This document shows, one piece after another, positions 13,700 through 26,342 of a DNA stretch of 64,000 nt (position 1 is the stretch's first letter; every line of letters starts with the position of its first letter). A program made the translations under genes and the position numbers. Source of the stretch: Chrysaora quinquecirrha (lineage: Eukaryota; Cnidaria; Scyphozoa; Semaeostomeae; Pelagiidae); contig JACTAT010000027.1 of the NCBI GenBank assembly GCA_014526335.1, positions 1,741,685 through 1,805,684 of the forward strand, given 5' to 3'. The notes beneath the pieces are model-generated. The model was not told where the DNA came from. It was given only the letters and a program-made list of their open reading frames with translations, and searched no databases.

Positions 13700-14042
13700 C
13701 ACGTTTTTTTATAAGAACAAAGTATATAAGAACATAAGGCTTCAGAGGCTAAAAAGTTAAGAGCATGCTAAGAACATGCTAAGGCTTTGTGAAGCTAGAA
13801 ACAAATTAGAATTCACTTTCTTTAGTTGCGCTGTCCTGTTCTCAACTCTTGAAAACAGGTGCACTATCAATCATTGCACTATCCCTTTTTGTAGCAATTA
13901 CCCTCTAATTTGAAGAAGAACAGCTTTTTAAAAAGCAAGAAAATTAAGAACATGTTAAGAACATTTTGAGCCTTCAAATCGGAAAAATTAAGAACATTGC
14001 ATGGCTTTCTTCGATTTCAGTGTTCTTATAAAAAAAAACGTG
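13700..14042. mobile_element. Foldback MITE, AAGAAC type
   Basis: 343 bp, TA-flanked, ends CACGTTTTTTTATAAGAAC and its reverse complement. Internally AAGAACATGC words replace the AAGAAAC words of the first family, although the outer terminus is shared. Confidence 0.8.
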
Positions 14043-14059
14043 TACGCTCCAAAACTACT

Positions 14060-14610
14060 TGAATCTATCGAAAAGTAAAGAGCTCTTTGCTGTTATTGTA
14101 CAATCTTGTCCGGCAAATTATTATTTAATTCAATAAAAGTACCAGAATATGCTCAAACCGTTCTGTAATCAGGAGCCTGAGCCCCAGATCTTTTTGACAA
14201 AGGCTTGCTATGCAGCCCCTTGCCCCAGACACATGGGAGCAAAAGCCCTGTTCTTGACCCTGATGACCTCTTTTCTCTCTGGAAACCGTAATTTCAATTA
14301 ATTCAAAACATTACCATTATCCTATTATTACTTAAACTGTGGTATTTGCATCCGCTTTGCATTAGCAAAGTTTCACCCTCTGGATTTAAATTGTAAAATC
14401 CTTAAATTTTTGTTTGAATTCGGCCGAAAGGTCAGATTGTTTTGAAACCTGTTCTTTGCGCTGATTGGTCGATATTTCCGTGACTAAGATTATACAGTTG
14501 CAACGGTCATAGGTCATTTCTACGAGGACACGATGCGGATTATAATGATAACAAGAACAATATAACTGGGAATGCTAGACATAGAGGATCTCGTATTAGA
14601 ACTTTGTCTA
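14060..14610. other. No gene recognised
   Basis: Unique-looking AT-rich sequence between a foldback MITE and a tRNA-derived SINE. I see no exon, RNA gene or repeat family member. Confidence 0.4.
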
Positions 14611-14623
14611 TAAGTAGTTGAGG

Positions 14624-14715
14624 GTTAGTGTGACCGAGTGGGCAAGGCGGTCTGCCGCTTTCGTTCAAAAGCGAAAGGTCATGGGTTCGAATCGTTACGG
14701 GTCTGCTCCAGCTTC
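14624..14715 (+). repeat. tRNA-derived SINE head or tRNA pseudogene
   Basis: A class II tRNA-like sequence: box A-like TGACCGAGTGGGCAAGGCGG and box B-like GGTTCGAATCG, with a possible long variable arm between. The acceptor and T stems do not pair properly (the 3' T-stem half reads CGTTA where a match to ATGGG is needed), so it should not be a working tRNA. Similarity is closest to Ser/Leu-type tRNAs. The sequence then continues into non-tRNA sequence, as in tRNA-derived SINEs. Confidence 0.6.
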
Positions 14716-14719
14716 ATCC

Positions 14720-15630
14720 TCCACTAGCCTAGCCTGCACGCTCGTCTTGCGTCAGTACCTTAGTTTGTGCCAGCTTCGTTCCAAAATCAATCTATTTTTG
14801 CAATCAGGGAAACGACGACGGGTTAGATTTTTCCCTTTATCAAGGATGGCGCTACTAGGGGAGGGGGCACAGGGGACAGGAGACCCCTCGGAATTTCAGC
14901 TAGCCCTCCCCTTCGAAACTTGAATTTCCAGATATTTTGATGAACTGTCGGCACTTTAACACAACCAACATGGCATTTTGTCATTCTGCAAACAGCTTTG
15001 AAACCTTTTAGTCGCTCTACACTTGAAAACTGCTGTTTAGGTTCACAGAGCTTGTGGCACGGGGCTACGGTGTGAGGATTTTACAGAGTGCTGTATTGAC
15101 AAAAATGACTAGATTGCAAGGCCACCCCTGTCGGCACTTGAGAACTTTTGGACCCCCCTAGCATTTATTGTCTGGCAGCATCTCTGCTATGTCCTTCCAC
15201 AAGCTTCCTCGCTCTCTCCTACCAAGTGGCTACTACGACTTTTGCACCCACGACAGCCTTCACCAAATAAAAACAGAAATTAACTTAATGGATAAGAACA
15301 TACCAAGAAAACAGTTGATTATGGAGATATATAACATGGAGACATGCATTGAGCCTTGATAATACCGTCCGATTAGTCATCGCATATTATCTTATCTTTT
15401 CGATATCTCCTAATTATAATTACAATCTGATTTGTTCTAGACTCACTACAAAAGTCGTAGATTCGCTCCCAGCCCCCCACGCAACACAGCCCGCTCATAA
15501 TATGACTATTGTAGTTTGAGCTGCCGCCATTAACAACAGCAACAACTATTTTTTTGATTTTACATTTTTCTCAATGAATTGAATTGAGGTGAAGGCAGCG
15601 AAAACTACGACTCATGTAGTAAGTGTATCC
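14720..15630. other. No gene recognised; dispersed repeat at the end
   Basis: No convincing exon. At about 15535-15625 the words AACAGCAACAAC, TTGAATTGAGG and CGACTCATGTAGTAAGT mark another copy of the TTG-tailed dispersed repeat, here in the opposite orientation to the copy at 1130. Confidence 0.4.
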
Positions 15631-15634
15631 ATGG

Positions 15635-16350
15635 TGTATCTAACTGCAAAATTTGTATTGTGTATCTAAGTACTGTCTGCATAAGCGTGTGAGACGAAAC
15701 GTAAAGGTTATCTGTTTTCGAATGGCGGGAAACAGACACTTGTTATTGTTGCTATAAGTTGGCACCAAACAATCTTTACCCTACTCCAGGCTATTGTATC
15801 TACGGTGTTCCTAGCATTTTCTGCATAACACATTGATTGAGCTATGGCATTACATGGTGAGGGAAAACTTTTGGGGTAGTCTTTCAAATGTAATCTATTT
15901 TGAGAATGGCGGGAAAAGCGTGATGCGTTTGGCATAGACTTAGGCCAGACAATCTGTTTCTGAAGCTGTGAAGACGGTGCTCTTAAATGTATAATGTACC
16001 TAAAACTGTCTGCATTAAGTTGCAAGACAAAACTTTTCTTTGTGAGGGTTATCTTAATTTCGAGGTAATCTGTTTATATCTGTTTTGAGGAGCTGTATTC
16101 TGTTTCTAAAATGGCGGGAAAAGGCAGACGACGCATAACTTTTTATTGTAATGTTTCGTTTGATTTTAATTACTATCAGATTTGGAGCAATCTGTGTAAT
16201 ACTGCAATTAATTAATAAGTGCCTGGATTGACGTCATTTCTTGTCTTCCCAGAGAGGTATCCAGGGTGTATCTAAGCACCGTCTGCATTGCAGGGTAATC
16301 TGTTTCAAAGGGTACTGCATTCTGTTTTGAAAATGGCGGGAATTGTGCAC
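15635..16350. repeat. Degenerate tandem array with recurrent AATGGCGGGA motif
   Basis: Four diverged units. Each carries a version of GTGTATCTAAGTACTGTCTG followed by an AATGGCGGGA motif at about 15722, 15904, 16110 and 16333. Spacing is about 180-225 bp. The motif resembles overlapping E2F (TTTCCCGCC on the other strand) and YY1 sites. It could be a regulatory array or just an old satellite. Confidence 0.5.
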
Positions 16351-17275
16351 GCGATGCAATCGCGGATGCAATTATCAGACAGGTCCAGACGATTAACAGT
16401 ATCATATCCAAGACATGTGAATCGTCTTTCTTCACTGGATGGTCGAGACAAAGGCCTATTGGATCAGCCCTTTTGAAAATGGTGCGACTCGGTTTAACGA
16501 ACTCTTGCTGTAACGAATTTTTTTATGGCTCCGAACGTCGAATCAAGATAAAACTGTATTTGAGTTTACACCGAAAAGCTGTTGGGTTGTTGTTTTGTTT
16601 GTCGCTGTTTGTGAGGAACGTTGGTCGAAAATAAGTCTGTACTTGGACTTACTTATGATCTATGTACCCTACTTTCGCTCACATTGAATTGAATTGATGT
16701 TGCTGTTGTTCGCTTCAGTCAAAAAGTATTTTGAGGGTTCAGCAATTCAGTTCAATAGCGATAACTACAACTTTGGGAATAAGTCTAGTTCATTCTAGCC
16801 TAATACCACGAATTCTACACGTGTGTGTCTCAAAAGACCCGATTCAAACTGGTGCTGGTCATATTGTTTGCTGCCAGTGCCAATTCAGAGAAATTTAGAC
16901 TTATTAGCGGCAACAAACAGGCGGCCTTGCTTATAAAACTTGTCAAATGTTTTCAGGTTTCTCATTCAACCATTTGATACGCACATTGATTTACCAGTAT
17001 AGACTCAACGCACTCTGGTTTCGCTTGCTTGAATTCATTTTACGAAGAATATTCAACCTGTTCAAGTTCATTGAATTAAAGCTCATTGATTCCTTGTGCT
17101 ACCGGTCCTTGTTTCTTTGACTTGCCACAAGTCTATTGTTCCGACTAGACTTAGGCCAATCTCAACATTGGTGTTTTGATCGGCGACTCGCCTTGACCGT
17201 GGCTAAGCGTTCGCACGCCGTTAGAGAAGAAAGCAAATTCCAGTCTTCAGAAATCTGGAGGAATCTCCGGTTCTG
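16350..17275. other. No gene recognised
   Basis: Contains a further copy of the dispersed repeat (GTTGGGTTGTTG near 16580 and TTGAATTGAATTGATG near 16685). Open frames at 16208-16476 and 17136-17342 have no recognisable domain. Confidence 0.4.
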
Positions 17276-17279
17276 CCCC

Positions 17280-20200
17280 TTCTTTTTCATTTCATTTTTT
17301 CATTTATTATTATTTATACACAAATTAACCCTTTCAGCATAAAATTACTAACAATACCTGATAAATCTAATTACAATATATAATTCCTAAAAATATGGCT
17401 TAAAAAAAAAAGGAAAAATTTGCGCCTATTAAACTAATCTGTATTGCTGATCTTCCAAGGAGTTGTGTTTGCATGGTCTAGCTCCTTAGATGCGTTTTTA
17501 GTTGCTTTTTGAAACGATCTAGTGTAGGTAGCTCACGAATTTCAACAGGTGTATCATTCCACGTTTTGAGAGCTGTGTAATGAAAGCCTTTCTTCGCAAA
17601 TTCAGTTTTGTATCTAGGGATCTGGAGATCTTTACAATGCCTCGTTCTGTAGGTCGAGTGTAAAGATCTCGGTTGGTATTTGTCCCATAGGCTCTCGGGG
17701 CATAGTTTGTTGATGATCTTGTAGGTCATGACATTCCTATCATAACGGAATAGGTTTTCTACGTTAATCCAGGAAGTCGACCACTTATCTTTTATTCTTG
17801 CACTATTTATTATTGAATAAGCCCTATCCTGAAGTTTTTGAAGAGTAGCTATTTTCGTTTTTGATAAACTACCCCAAATAACATCAGCGTAACGCAGGTG
17901 ACTCTCGACCAATGAGTAGTATACATTACACATTTGAGATTGTGGAATGATATTTTTCAATTTTTTTAGGGCTGCAAGACCTCCGCTCACTTTGCCTTTG
18001 GTGCGCTGAAACTGTTCGTCCCAGTTTAGTTTCTCATCTACTATCACTCCAAGGGATTTTACTTTATCGACTCTTTTTATATTGGAGTTGTCGAGTTTCA
18101 GAACCTCTGGCAGGTCAAGATTTCTGGTTTTAAGCGGATGCCCTATAACCATGAATTCTGTCTTTTCCGGATTGGGGCTTAGTTTATTTACCTCATCCAC
18201 TCAGACAGATTGGAAAGCTCTTGATGTGCGTCTTCAATAAGTTTCGCTACATCATTAGATGCAATCGTTATACTGGTATCGTCAGCATAGATATTAGCCC
18301 TAGAAAGTTTAAGACACTTTTCTAGATCATTTAAGTAAACGATAAAAGAAGAGGCCCTAAACAAGAACCTTGTGGAATGCCGCAGGTTATGCTTCTGGCT
18401 TTTGTTTGCTGACCGTTAAGAGAGCAGAATTGTTTTCTTTCATTTAAGTAAGAATTGAACCAATCCCCAGCTTTCCTCTAATTCCGTATGAATACATTTT
18501 CCTGATCAGTATATCATGATCGACTGTATCGAAGGCTTTCTTAAGATCGAGAAAAATAGTTAGATTTACGTTGCTGCTATCAATATTTTCATACCAGTAG
18601 TCAGTGCTGCTTATAAGAGATGTTACCGTAGAGTATAACTTGCGGAATGCTGCTTGGTTGCAAGAAATACTATCATTTGCTTTGAGAAACTCGAACAGCT
18701 GATCGTGAGCAAGCCGTTCTAGCATTTTCGAAAAAACTGAGATTACCGAAATAGGTCTGTAATTATTTAGGTCAGTTTTGGGGCCTGACTTATAAATTGG
18801 AGTGACTCTTGCTAATTTCCAAATGTCAGGGAAGATGCCGTTTTCGAGTGATGAGTTATAAATCAGCAAAAGTGGTTCAGCGATAAATTCGCACGCGTCT
18901 TTTACCAAAGTTACGGTGATTTTGTCGGGACCAGACGCTTTTCCGTTCTTGAGCTGATTTATAGCATTCACCACATATTGCTTGTCTATTGTTCTAAGTA
19001 GGAATTCATTGTTTACTGGTGTGATATGTTGCAAGCAGTTATCACCTGGTCTCGTTTTTATGCTACTTGCGAGCTTTGGTCCAACCGAGACAAAGTGATA
19101 ATTTATCGCTTCAAGTACGTCATTTTCTTTTGTCAATGTTTTACCATCAACCTCTAGACTCGGAATCGTCGTCGACTTTGTATTTTTATCCAAGACTCGA
19201 TTGATCGTTTTCCACATTTTCTTTGAATCCCCTTTATTTTTCTCTATTAACCCTTTGTAATAATCCTGGATGGAACACTTAATTTCTTTAGTTACTTGAT
19301 TCCGCTGCTTGGTATAGGCAGGCCATAGTTCCGGAGATATTTTCGCTAATTTTTTTAGTTTGTCCCTAGTTTCCATCGATTTCCTGAGATTTGGGGTTAA
19401 CCAAGGAGCAAACTCTGATCGTACTCTCCTTTTTCTAATGGGAGCATGTGTACTCAAAATCGATTCGAAAATCTCCTGAAATGTAGCAGCCATAGCAGAT
19501 GGATTATTCGCAAAAGGGTAAGAATGGTTTCCCAATCTACTTGCTGTAGGTCCTGCTGGAAAAGTGCCCTGTCGTACTTTTTCATTGTACGCGATTCGAC
19601 TATTTTTGGCTTCGTGCCTTTTTTATTTAGTCGCCATGCATTTATTTTTCTTATGCCATACACCAAGTAGTGGTCCACCATTCCAGTTTCTAGAACATTG
19701 GTCTCTAATATATATTTGGGGCTCGAGGTAGAGAAATGGTCTATAAGTGATTTGCTTATTCTTTGTTCACCTTGTTCGGTTGTTGTTATAGCGACTCTTG
19801 TGTATTGTTTAATCAATTGTTCTAATTGGAATTCAGAATAGACATGTTTCAATTGTTTTGTATTAGCATTTGCACTATTCTTAAAATCACAGTTAGTGTC
19901 GCCAACTAGAATAATTTCTTTTCCTGCTTTATCGAGTTCCCTAATTGTTCCTCTAAGGCCCTCAAATGCTACGTCATCAACCCCAGCAGTTGGGGGCCGA
20001 TACCAGCAGATAAGAAAGAAAGGCCTCGCATTTTTTTGTTTGATCTCAAGAGAAAGGAGCTCTAACTTGTCGCTTTTTTCTACTATTTTGGGTAGAGGTA
20101 ATGAGTCCTTAACATAGATTGCGACCCCTCCCCCATTTACATTTCGATCTTTACGAAATATTGTGAAACCCTCTATCGATACTTCAGCATCTGTAATGCT

Positions 20201-20410
20201 GTTATCTAGACGAGTTTCACTTAGTCCAATGATATCAATATCATTGTCATGCAAAATGCTGCCCCCGCTCCTTCTCTTGGAGGATTCAATATGTTCTGTT
20301 TGATATCTCCCGCTCTTAATTTTAAATCCTTTGTACATATCCTCACATCTCGGCCAACCATTTTAGTTACTAACCATTTGTGTGGCACACAAATTTGAAT
20401 TGACTTCAAC
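17280..20410 (-). mobile_element. CR1/L2-like non-LTR retrotransposon, damaged
   Basis: Reads on the minus strand. An apurinic-type endonuclease (about 20338-19530) carries IGLSETRLD, WYRPP, VGDTNCDF and a final IDHFSTS-type motif. A reverse transcriptase (about 19535-18200) carries [38 protein letters not shown] and YADDTS. The C-terminal region (18200-17478) ends the protein, and there is no RNase H domain. The reading frame is broken at about 19530, near 18440, near 18345 and near 18200, so no single protein can be made. The 3' end is the TTCATTTATT-rich stretch at about 17280-17310. The motifs are intact despite the breaks, so the copy is fairly young. The clade call is from domain layout only; the 5' end is approximate. 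Confidence 0.9.
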
Positions 20411-21850
20411 TTCCAAAGCTATATTCATGGTCTGTGTGACTGAAAATTGAACATGCGCAATGGACACATGCTTTGTTCGCCAAACAAAACTAAATGAAAC
20501 AGAGGCAAGCCTTTGCTATTAAATATGACATGGTTCTAAAATTCTTGTCTCGTTCTTTGCAAACAGCAACAGCAACCTCCTCACATCCACAATAACCCGA
20601 TCGCGTTATCAGAGGCGGGATGCTAGTACGCGATCGTACCCCGGCCCACCCTCTTTGTTGCACATGCTGGCCCCTTTCTGTATTTTATAAGTTTAAAACG
20701 GAGTTTAAATTGTGCTTGAAAAGGAATTTCCAGCTTTTGCTAGAAAGTCTATTGAAAATATGAACCGCTTTTCAGGCGTTCAGTCAGAGGACAAACATTT
20801 ATCTGGGAACACGGTAGGGTAAGGAATTGGAAGAAACTTTTTACCACACCCTACGGGCCCCTTTATCTAATCAGCATCCCTGGAAGAATGTTGGTTTTTA
20901 ATGAGAACGTCCAGCTGAAACTAGAGCTCGTGAGCTAACGACACAAAATATCGTCTAATTTTGCTCCAAAACATTGAACTCAGCAAGGATTCGTGTTTGG
21001 CAAAGATTCAATACCAGGAAACCCTGATGATAAAATCTTCAAATCCTAGTAATTGCAAATTAATTTCATTAAATCTGAAAAATGAAAGGCCTATCAAGCA
21101 AAGTTAATGAAAACTCTGACAAGAATGCGATGGCAAGATTGTTTTGGAATTTCAATCTCCATTTGTTTACGAAGAATTGGGTTTCCTTTCAGCCCATGCG
21201 CATTGCAACGGTTTTGTGTTGCAAAACACAATGTGTGTTGCAAAGCTTTGTGCAGTGTAAGTGTATCCAAAATATTGAACCAAAGTGGACCTAAGCTGAA
21301 ACCCCCCAGGCAGGGGGGAGGGGGTTACTTCATTGTTCGACATACCAGATATGCCGCAAAATTTGTTAACCCATGTATAGAAAAACCATGAAATTTTTTA
21401 CCCATTTATAGCAATGTGCGGGCCCAATTTATATGCCGTTTAGCACCTGAGGTAACCTTAAATATTGTAAAAAAGCTTTTGCGCTAATAATGAAATGCAT
21501 TTAACCGATTTCCACCATTTAATTGACTCTAAACTCAAAACCTATAGTCAGGTCTTCAAAAGTAACCCACATCTCAAAAGTATTCTTAGATGAGACTACC
21601 CATACGTAGAGATTCTTCACGAAAAACAGATCCATATGCAGGGAAATTGTCGCTGAAAAAGTAGCCCATTTGGGTGGCACGTCTTATATTGAACAATTGA
21701 CTTGCCCAAAGTCTTAGCTTTTGGGAAATTTCCGACCGCAGCGAAGCGAGTAACCCCTCCTTAAAAAGTTTCCGCTCCACTCGCTCCTCTGGAGCTGAAA
21801 CTTTCTAAAAACCTCAGAAACTACGTGAATTTTATTGCTCAAAGTGTACC
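20410..21850. other. No gene recognised
   Basis: Flank of the LINE. It contains CGCGATCG-type palindromic words near 20598-20635 and no supported exon. Short open frames near 21082-21391 have no domain. Confidence 0.4.
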
Positions 21851-21854
21851 AATA

Positions 21855-22233
21855 CACTCTTTTTTTTTATAAGAAACTAAGATTTTTTTCAGTACTCAAA
21901 GTCTCTTAGCTTTTGGACAATTTTGCTACTGAAAGTTTCTTAGCAGTTTCTTACGATCAAAATTTTTTTAGTGCCAGAACAGGTAATTGACACTAAAATG
22001 TTAAAAATAGAAGAAGTAATACAATTCACGTATACATCAGCTGTTCTTTTGTAAAAAAAGACACTTATGGTGCAACAGAAGTTCGTTTTTTGATGCTATA
22101 TTTCTAATTCTAAAGATTGTAAAGACCTACGAGTTTCTTATCATTTTGTGTCGAGTACTGAAAGTTTCTCAACCAATATTGATCTCAGTACTGAGTTTCT
22201 TATAAACGGGTTTCTTATAAAAAAAAATGAGTG
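21855..22233. mobile_element. Foldback MITE, AAGAAAC type, copy 2 (inverted)
   Basis: 379 bp, TA-flanked, the same family as 12935-13308 but in the opposite orientation. It starts CACTCTTTTTTTTTATAAG, and its interior matches the reverse complement of copy 1, including the ACTTCTGTTGCACCAT block. Confidence 0.85.
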
Positions 22234-22239
22234 TACTAT

Positions 22240-23830
22240 TCTTGCTATGCTTTCAGAAATGTTCCCATACTAGGTTTAGAAATCATGCATGACCCATCAT
22301 GCATCGTCTAGACTAACAAAAGAAAGCGCTGAGTAGTCTAGCCGAAAATTTCAGAGTGCTTAGCATACTAAAGCTGCGCTGTTAGAGTTGCGTGCGCGGG
22401 AATTTTACCTGGTGCTCCTGATAATGCCTTGACTCACCGAGTGAATCCAGACAGACAGAGATCCGACGGAGATAAGACAAGGATTTGAATTCTTATGCAG
22501 ATCAACAGATACAGTACGAGTAAGCAAGTAAACAACAATATAAACAACATGATGTGCTGTCTGAGCAAAGAAGTGTTAAAGGAAACCCTGATACACTCCG
22601 TATTCAGTCCGAAAACCCCCCCCCCCCCGAAAAATCTCCTTCTGACGTTGAGTGATGTGGTGTGTAAATCTTTCCTGGGGGCACGGAGTATCAAACGTTT
22701 TGAATGGGGTTTGCAGAGTCAGGAAAAGGTTACGGTCACACGGTCATTGACTAGAGGAAGGTCAGTTAGAACAAAGGAAACTCTTTTGCCCCACCTAAAA
22801 CACGCCTGTTTTTCATTGTTTAGTGAGGCAGGTTTCCAGCTAGGGGTATTTTTGTCTGGAGGAAGGTTGAACACTTTTCTGGACTCTGGGGGTTTGCTTA
22901 TTTGTGCATGCCGTATATTCTCGAATAAGTATCCGGAGCACTTATTTAAAAATCCTTCTCAAAGAGGACCGGTATAATCTAATGTTCTGACGAAAAGTAA
23001 CCGGCAAATGGTGCCTCTTGATTCACGATTCATCCTATCAGGAGCCGGAATTTGGTTTATACCCGGATGCGGATCGAACTGCACCAATCAGAAAAGTGAA
23101 GCTAGATTGGTATTGTGTTTCAAACAGCAATCAGCTTGCCAGATACAGCGAGAAGACCAATAGAATAAATTGAGAAAGTGAACTCTTTAACAGTGGCAAT
23201 TTCAAATAATTCAACCCTCTTCGAGTTAACTGTTCCATTAAGCGCCGAGCTGCTTGCTGTTGTTGTTGTTAATTTTTTTGAGAAGGCTGTTATTTCTAGC
23301 TTTTTCAGCTAATTTACACCTACTATGCATGCCGCATCCAGACATGAGACCCCTAGTTTAACGTCTCTACCGAGGGACGGCAGAGTGAGTTGTTTAGTCA
23401 TTCATCTAGAAAGTCACCCATCCAGATGCTGACCTCACACGACCAAGCTTAACTTCAGATGTCTAACGAGAGCTGACTGAGAAGCTTGGCCACCCTCTCC
23501 ACTGTTTAGGATTACGGTGCTACTGCAGAAGAGCAGGAAAAATGGAAGGAAAAGCTGCGTGCATATTTTTGGCAAAAAATTAGTCTGTCTGGCAGACAAA
23601 GAACGCTGATGCGTCCCTGCAACAGAAAAGAATACAGCATGACACATGGATAACATAAAGAGAATTGCAAAAGTCTAACGAAGGGATTAGTAGCATCATG
23701 GAGCATTGCCATGATAGAATTTTCAGTCATTGTCTAATTGGCTAGAAATTGTCTAAAGTGTCTAGAAAATATTGTCTGGGTTGGAAATTAAAATATCATC
23801 AACATACATACAAAAAATAGTTTAATCATC
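22240..23830. other. No gene recognised
   Basis: A C10 homopolymer lies at about 22619-22628. The open frame at 22495-22977 has no recognisable domain and spans that homopolymer. A (TTG)n word occurs near 23255. Confidence 0.4.
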
Positions 23831-23836
23831 CCGGGC

Positions 23837-24155
23837 AATGTATGTGCTGTATAGTGGAGGGTGTGCAGTACAGTGGAGGATATTCAGGACAGTGGAGGGA
23901 TATCATCAGTACAGTGGAGGATATTCAGGACAGTGGAGGGATATCATCAGTACTGTGGAGGGATATCATCAGCACAGTGGAGGATATTCAGTGCAGTCGA
24001 GGGATATCATCAGTATCGTGGAGGGATATTATCAGTACAGTACAGTCAGTATTGAAAACCCTACTGATGATATCCTTCCACTGTACTGATGATATCCCTC
24101 GACTGCACTGAATATCCTCCACTGCTCACATCCTCCACTGTACTGCACATACATT
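23837..24155. repeat. Hairpin minisatellite with terminal inverted repeats
   Basis: Termini AATGTATGTGC and GCACATACATT bracket an array of CAGTGGAGGATATTCAG and CAGTGGAGGGATATCATCAG units. After about 24050 the array turns into its own reverse complement (CTGATGATATCC, CCTCCACTG). The whole can fold into one hairpin. Open frames in all three frames are a by-product of the repeat. Confidence 0.8.
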
Positions 24156-24287
24156 TGTCAGTAATATTGTGATCGAAACGCTTTGAAGTTCTCAGCTCTC
24201 ATTTCATTGACATCTGCCGTTCAGATCTTATTTGTCAGCATCTTCCTTTTATACCGTTATTCGATATCATTTTAATTTCACACTGTA

Positions 24288-24651
24288 CACGTTTTTTTAT
24301 GAGGAACCTTTGGTCTAAGTTGAGACTCGAGTTCCTTATTTTTTCGACAAAATGAGGCTGAAGTTCCTTATATTGTTCCTTGTCATGACATGTGTTTGAA
24401 TACTAATTTTTACAGCAAATTCATATAAATTTGCTTCATTTTCTAACTTTAAATATTAATGGAGTCTTTTTTGGCAGAACGATGGGAAGTATATTGTAAT
24501 TCTGTTATTTTTCTGTACAAATAGGCTTGTTCTTGAAAAAATGTATTCCTAGGTTTAATCCGAGCCTCGACAGTTCCTTAAAGTTCCTTAATTTTTTGGG
24601 AATTGTCAGCCTCGAGTTCCTTATAAAGGTGTTCCTTATTAAAAAAAAGTG
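24288..24651. mobile_element. Foldback MITE, AAGGAAC type, copy 1
   Basis: 364 bp with TA on both sides. Ends CACGTTTTTTTATGAGGAAC and a TTCCTTATT...AAGTG terminus. Internal GTTCCTTA words repeat. Related copies lie at 33152, 45274, 48311 and 53069. Confidence 0.8.
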
Positions 24652-24659
24652 TAGCCATC

Positions 24660-25640
24660 TATATTTCATAACGTGTTCCTTAGCATATTGTTTCATACCG
24701 TACTCATCTAGAATCTTCATTTTATAACTTATTCATTATCATCTTCACTTTCTACCGTATTCACCTACATCTACACTAGCTTATTTTGATTCAAAAGGAA
24801 GGCTGTTTTTGCTCGAAGTGAATTCTCGTGTATTGAATTAAACATGTGTCCAATTACTGCAGCTGTTGCGGTTACATGGAGTACAATAATTATTCAAATT
24901 AAAAACACTAAACATCTGACACCCTGAGTTGTTTTCCGTCTCTTTGGGTGAATTAAAACGTGAATTTTCAAAATGATATTCTTAAAATCGGTTTTTTTTA
25001 TCAAGTTTGGTGCCAAAACAGTTGTTTGCTATGGCAATGTTACAAGCTGTCATTTTGATTCTCGTTGCTCAGCAACATTGTCAAACACGTGAGGAAACAG
25101 TTAAACATTAACCTCAAAAAAGGTGCTGAGGCCGGATTTAGATTTAAGATTTTTCTTACTTGTTTTGCCGAATGGAAAGGCTGTTATCTTAAAACGAGTG
25201 TAAAGATGTAAACAAAACAGTACTGTTCAACCTTTGATGAGTGGCGTAGCAAGACCCAGACCTCAAACATATGAAGAACAAAAGGGTGTGGCCGAGGAAA
25301 GTAGTGAACACCTTTCATATCAGATTTGGACTATATACAAAACTAATCTTGGTGATGATTGGGGCAGTGCCTCCTGTGCCCCACCTACCCCCCTTGGTCA
25401 CCTCACTGCCTTTGATTTAGTTCTGCAAGAATTAAGGATGGCTCACTTTGTAGTTGGGACGTATGCGTTTAGGATCATTCGGATTTGGGGTTCTTTTTTC
25501 TAAGGATGGAAATTTGCGGATTAGAAATTATGCATGAATGCGGATTTATCGCGTTCGAGTTGCGGATTATATAAACGTTGTAATCGTACTTCTGTTTATA
25601 TTTGTGAGGATTCAGACGGATTTAAAGATTTCTTGAGAGT
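24660..25640. other. No gene recognised
   Basis: No supported exon. The open frame 25234-25503 has no recognisable domain. Confidence 0.4.
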
Positions 25641-25646
25641 GGATTA

Positions 25647-26019
25647 CACGTTTTTTTTATAAGAAAGTTTTTTTTGGGCCAGTATTGAAACTTTCTTAGA
25701 TATTTCGTGTTTTCAGTACCAAAACTTTCTTGTGACTTTCTTAGCAAAAATTTTGGAATGCAGTATTTCTAAGCATGCACAGTTTAAGGCACTGTATACA
25801 TCGCACAAATACCACGTTTTTCAAAGAAAATAATCATTAGACTCGTTTGATAGCAAGATGAGCGACTGAACAGAAGGGCAAAAATAACACACAGAACATT
25901 AGGAGTGAAATTATGAAACAGAACTTTCTTAAGTTTCAAGAATCCAGCATTGAACTTTCTTAAACTTTTAAGATGTTGAGCACTACTTTCTTATAAACCA
26001 CTTTCTTATAAAAAACGTC
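25647..26019. mobile_element. Foldback MITE, AAGAAAGTT type
   Basis: 373 bp, TA-flanked. Left end CACGTTTTTTTTATAAG, right end CTTATAAAAAACGTC. The repeated internal word is ACTTTCTT, a fourth variant of the keyword. It ends about 320 bp before the HACD start codon, so it sits in or beside that gene's promoter. Confidence 0.8.
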
Positions 26020-26342
26020 TAGCGTATACTAAAATCTGGTTGCAAATTTTTGGATCCAATTGTACCCCATCTATCGTAAACGAAAATAATGAATACAGCT
26101 CATTTACCCTTGAAATATAAGACCATGGCGAAAGATTCTCAAGCAACAGAAAAAGGATTCAATTTTCGCGCCTTTCTGTCCCATCTTGGTACGCATGCGT
26201 GCAGTATCGAACGTGAACTTCGAACTTTCTGCCGCCAAAATTCTCTTTTCTTTTCTTCAAGCAGAAAAGCAGCCACAAAATTTCATTGGAGAAGGGCGCT
26301 GACTTGCATGCAAATTTTGAGAAGAATTACCTATGAATAAGT

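Noticed and set aside
14624..14715. Functional tRNA-Ser or tRNA-Leu
   Set aside because: The T stem and acceptor stem do not pair, so only a SINE head or pseudogene call is supportable.
14618..14923. 101-residue open frame
   Set aside because: It reads through the tRNA-derived SINE and has no recognisable domain.
22495..22977. 160-residue open frame
   Set aside because: It crosses a C10 homopolymer and shows no recognisable motif.
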